From: Gillisella vitis
Lineage (GTDB): Bacteria > Pseudomonadota > Alphaproteobacteria > Rhizobiales > Rhizobiaceae
NCBI GenBank assembly: GCA_009744235.1
Contig: WPHV01000001.1
Coordinates: 1 to 64,000 of the forward strand
Reading direction: 5' to 3'
DNA: 64,000 bases
Program-made: the position numbers and the translations under genes
Notes under the pieces: model-generated
Seen by the model: the letters and a program-made list of their open reading frames with translations, nothing else
Told to the model about the DNA's origin: nothing
Database searches by the model: none
Shown: piece by piece, positions 63,643-64,000 of the stretch
Numbering within the stretch: the first letter of the stretch is position 1
Layout: every line of letters begins with the position of its first letter

Positions 63643-64000
63643 TCAGTTAGCGGCAGGTGCTGTGGGCGTTGCCGCCCCAGTTCCAGCCTGCGAACGGAAG
63701 AACTTGAAGAATTCCGAATTCGGCGACAGCACCATGGACGTCCCGGTCGTGCCGAGCGATGCCTCATAGGCTGCCATAGAACGGTAGAATTCGAAGAAGG
63801 ACGGATCGCGCTGATAGGCATCGGCGAACACCCGGTTGCGTTCAGCATCACCCTGACCGCGCAGGATTTCCGAATCGCGCTGCGCATCGGCCTGCAACTC
63901 GACAACCTGACGGTCGGCGATGGCCCGGCGACGCTGGCCCTCTTCATTACCACGCGCCCGGATCAATTCGGCTTCGGCCAGACGCTCGGAGCGCATCCGG
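63643..64000 (-). CDS. hflC: Membrane protease modulator HflC (partial, C-terminal part)
   Basis: About 118 residues are visible; the N-terminal two thirds lie beyond the right edge. The sequence RSERLAEAELIRARGNEEGQRRRAIADRQVVELQADAQRDSEILRGQGDAERNRVFADAYQRDPSFFEFYRSMAAYEASL is the SPFH-domain helical end typical of HflC. With HflK it forms a cage around FtsH and tunes its proteolysis. The order hflK, hflC, degP is usual in this group and fits the protease gene downstream. Confidence 0.92.
   Translation of the reverse strand, partial: RMRSERLAEAELIRARGNEEGQRRRAIADRQVVELQADAQRDSEILRGQGDAERNRVFADAYQRDPSFFEFYRSMAAYEASLGTTGTSMVLSPNSEFFKFFRSQAGTGAATPTAPAAN

Overview
The window is chromosomal DNA of a Rhizobiaceae alphaproteobacterium, most like Agrobacterium, Allorhizobium or Rhizobium. 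The order serB/miaA/ilvIH, the hmuTUV heme locus, a soluble PAS-PAS chemoreceptor pair and several rhizobial-type palindromic intergenic repeats point there. This assignment rests on gene content, without any database search.

Bases 1 to about 11,790 are the integration end of a temperate prophage. It has a tyrosine integrase whose gene ends about 120 bp from the 3' end of tRNA-Cys(GCA), a putative excisionase, and a LexA/CI-like S24 repressor with palindromic operators. A long leftward operon holds a CII-like regulator, a ParB/MT-A70 adenine methyltransferase fusion, small proteins, a replication protein with an iteron-like origin inside its own gene, and a NusG-like protein. An intrinsic terminator separates this operon from HNH endonuclease and terminase small subunit (cut by the left edge). 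Two cargo genes stand out: an AT-rich unknown between HNH and terminase, and a nucleoside-deoxyribosyltransferase/TIR-like protein next to the repressor.

From 11.8 to 34 kb come housekeeping and accessory genes. These are an ABC-2 exporter, a REC-REC response regulator that has lost its GGDEF domain, a dimethylglycine-dehydrogenase-like enzyme, an XRE regulator divergent from a methyltransferase, and a large MscS-type channel. The heme locus (hutX-like, IsdG-like, hmuTUV) follows, then a methyltransferase, tRNA-Lys(CTT), a PhzF-like enzyme, a NUDIX hydrolase, a soluble chemoreceptor and a CarH-type B12 regulator.

From 34 to 49.5 kb lie ilvC, a TetR regulator with a palindromic operator, msrA, small exported proteins, an Lrp/racemase pair, a TetR/MFS pair, a second soluble chemoreceptor, an HxlR/quinone-reductase pair, pdxJ, a MerR-LuxR double-HTH regulator and a RecD-like helicase. 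From 49.6 to 52 kb is an accessory two-gene cassette: a phosphatidylinositol-specific phospholipase C and a companion that is only its N-terminal domain, separated by a MITE-like repeat with another repeat nested inside it.

From 52.6 kb to the right edge are an aldo/keto reductase, ilvH and ilvI with a leaderless attenuator leader peptide rich in Ile, Leu and Val codons, herA-like ATPase, miaA and serB with overlapping divergent start codons, a GNAT, a DegP-type protease and the 3' part of hflC. The most interesting items are the internal phage origin, the possible NusG-like late-gene switch, the phospholipase cassette, the ilvIH leader and the CarH-type regulator.
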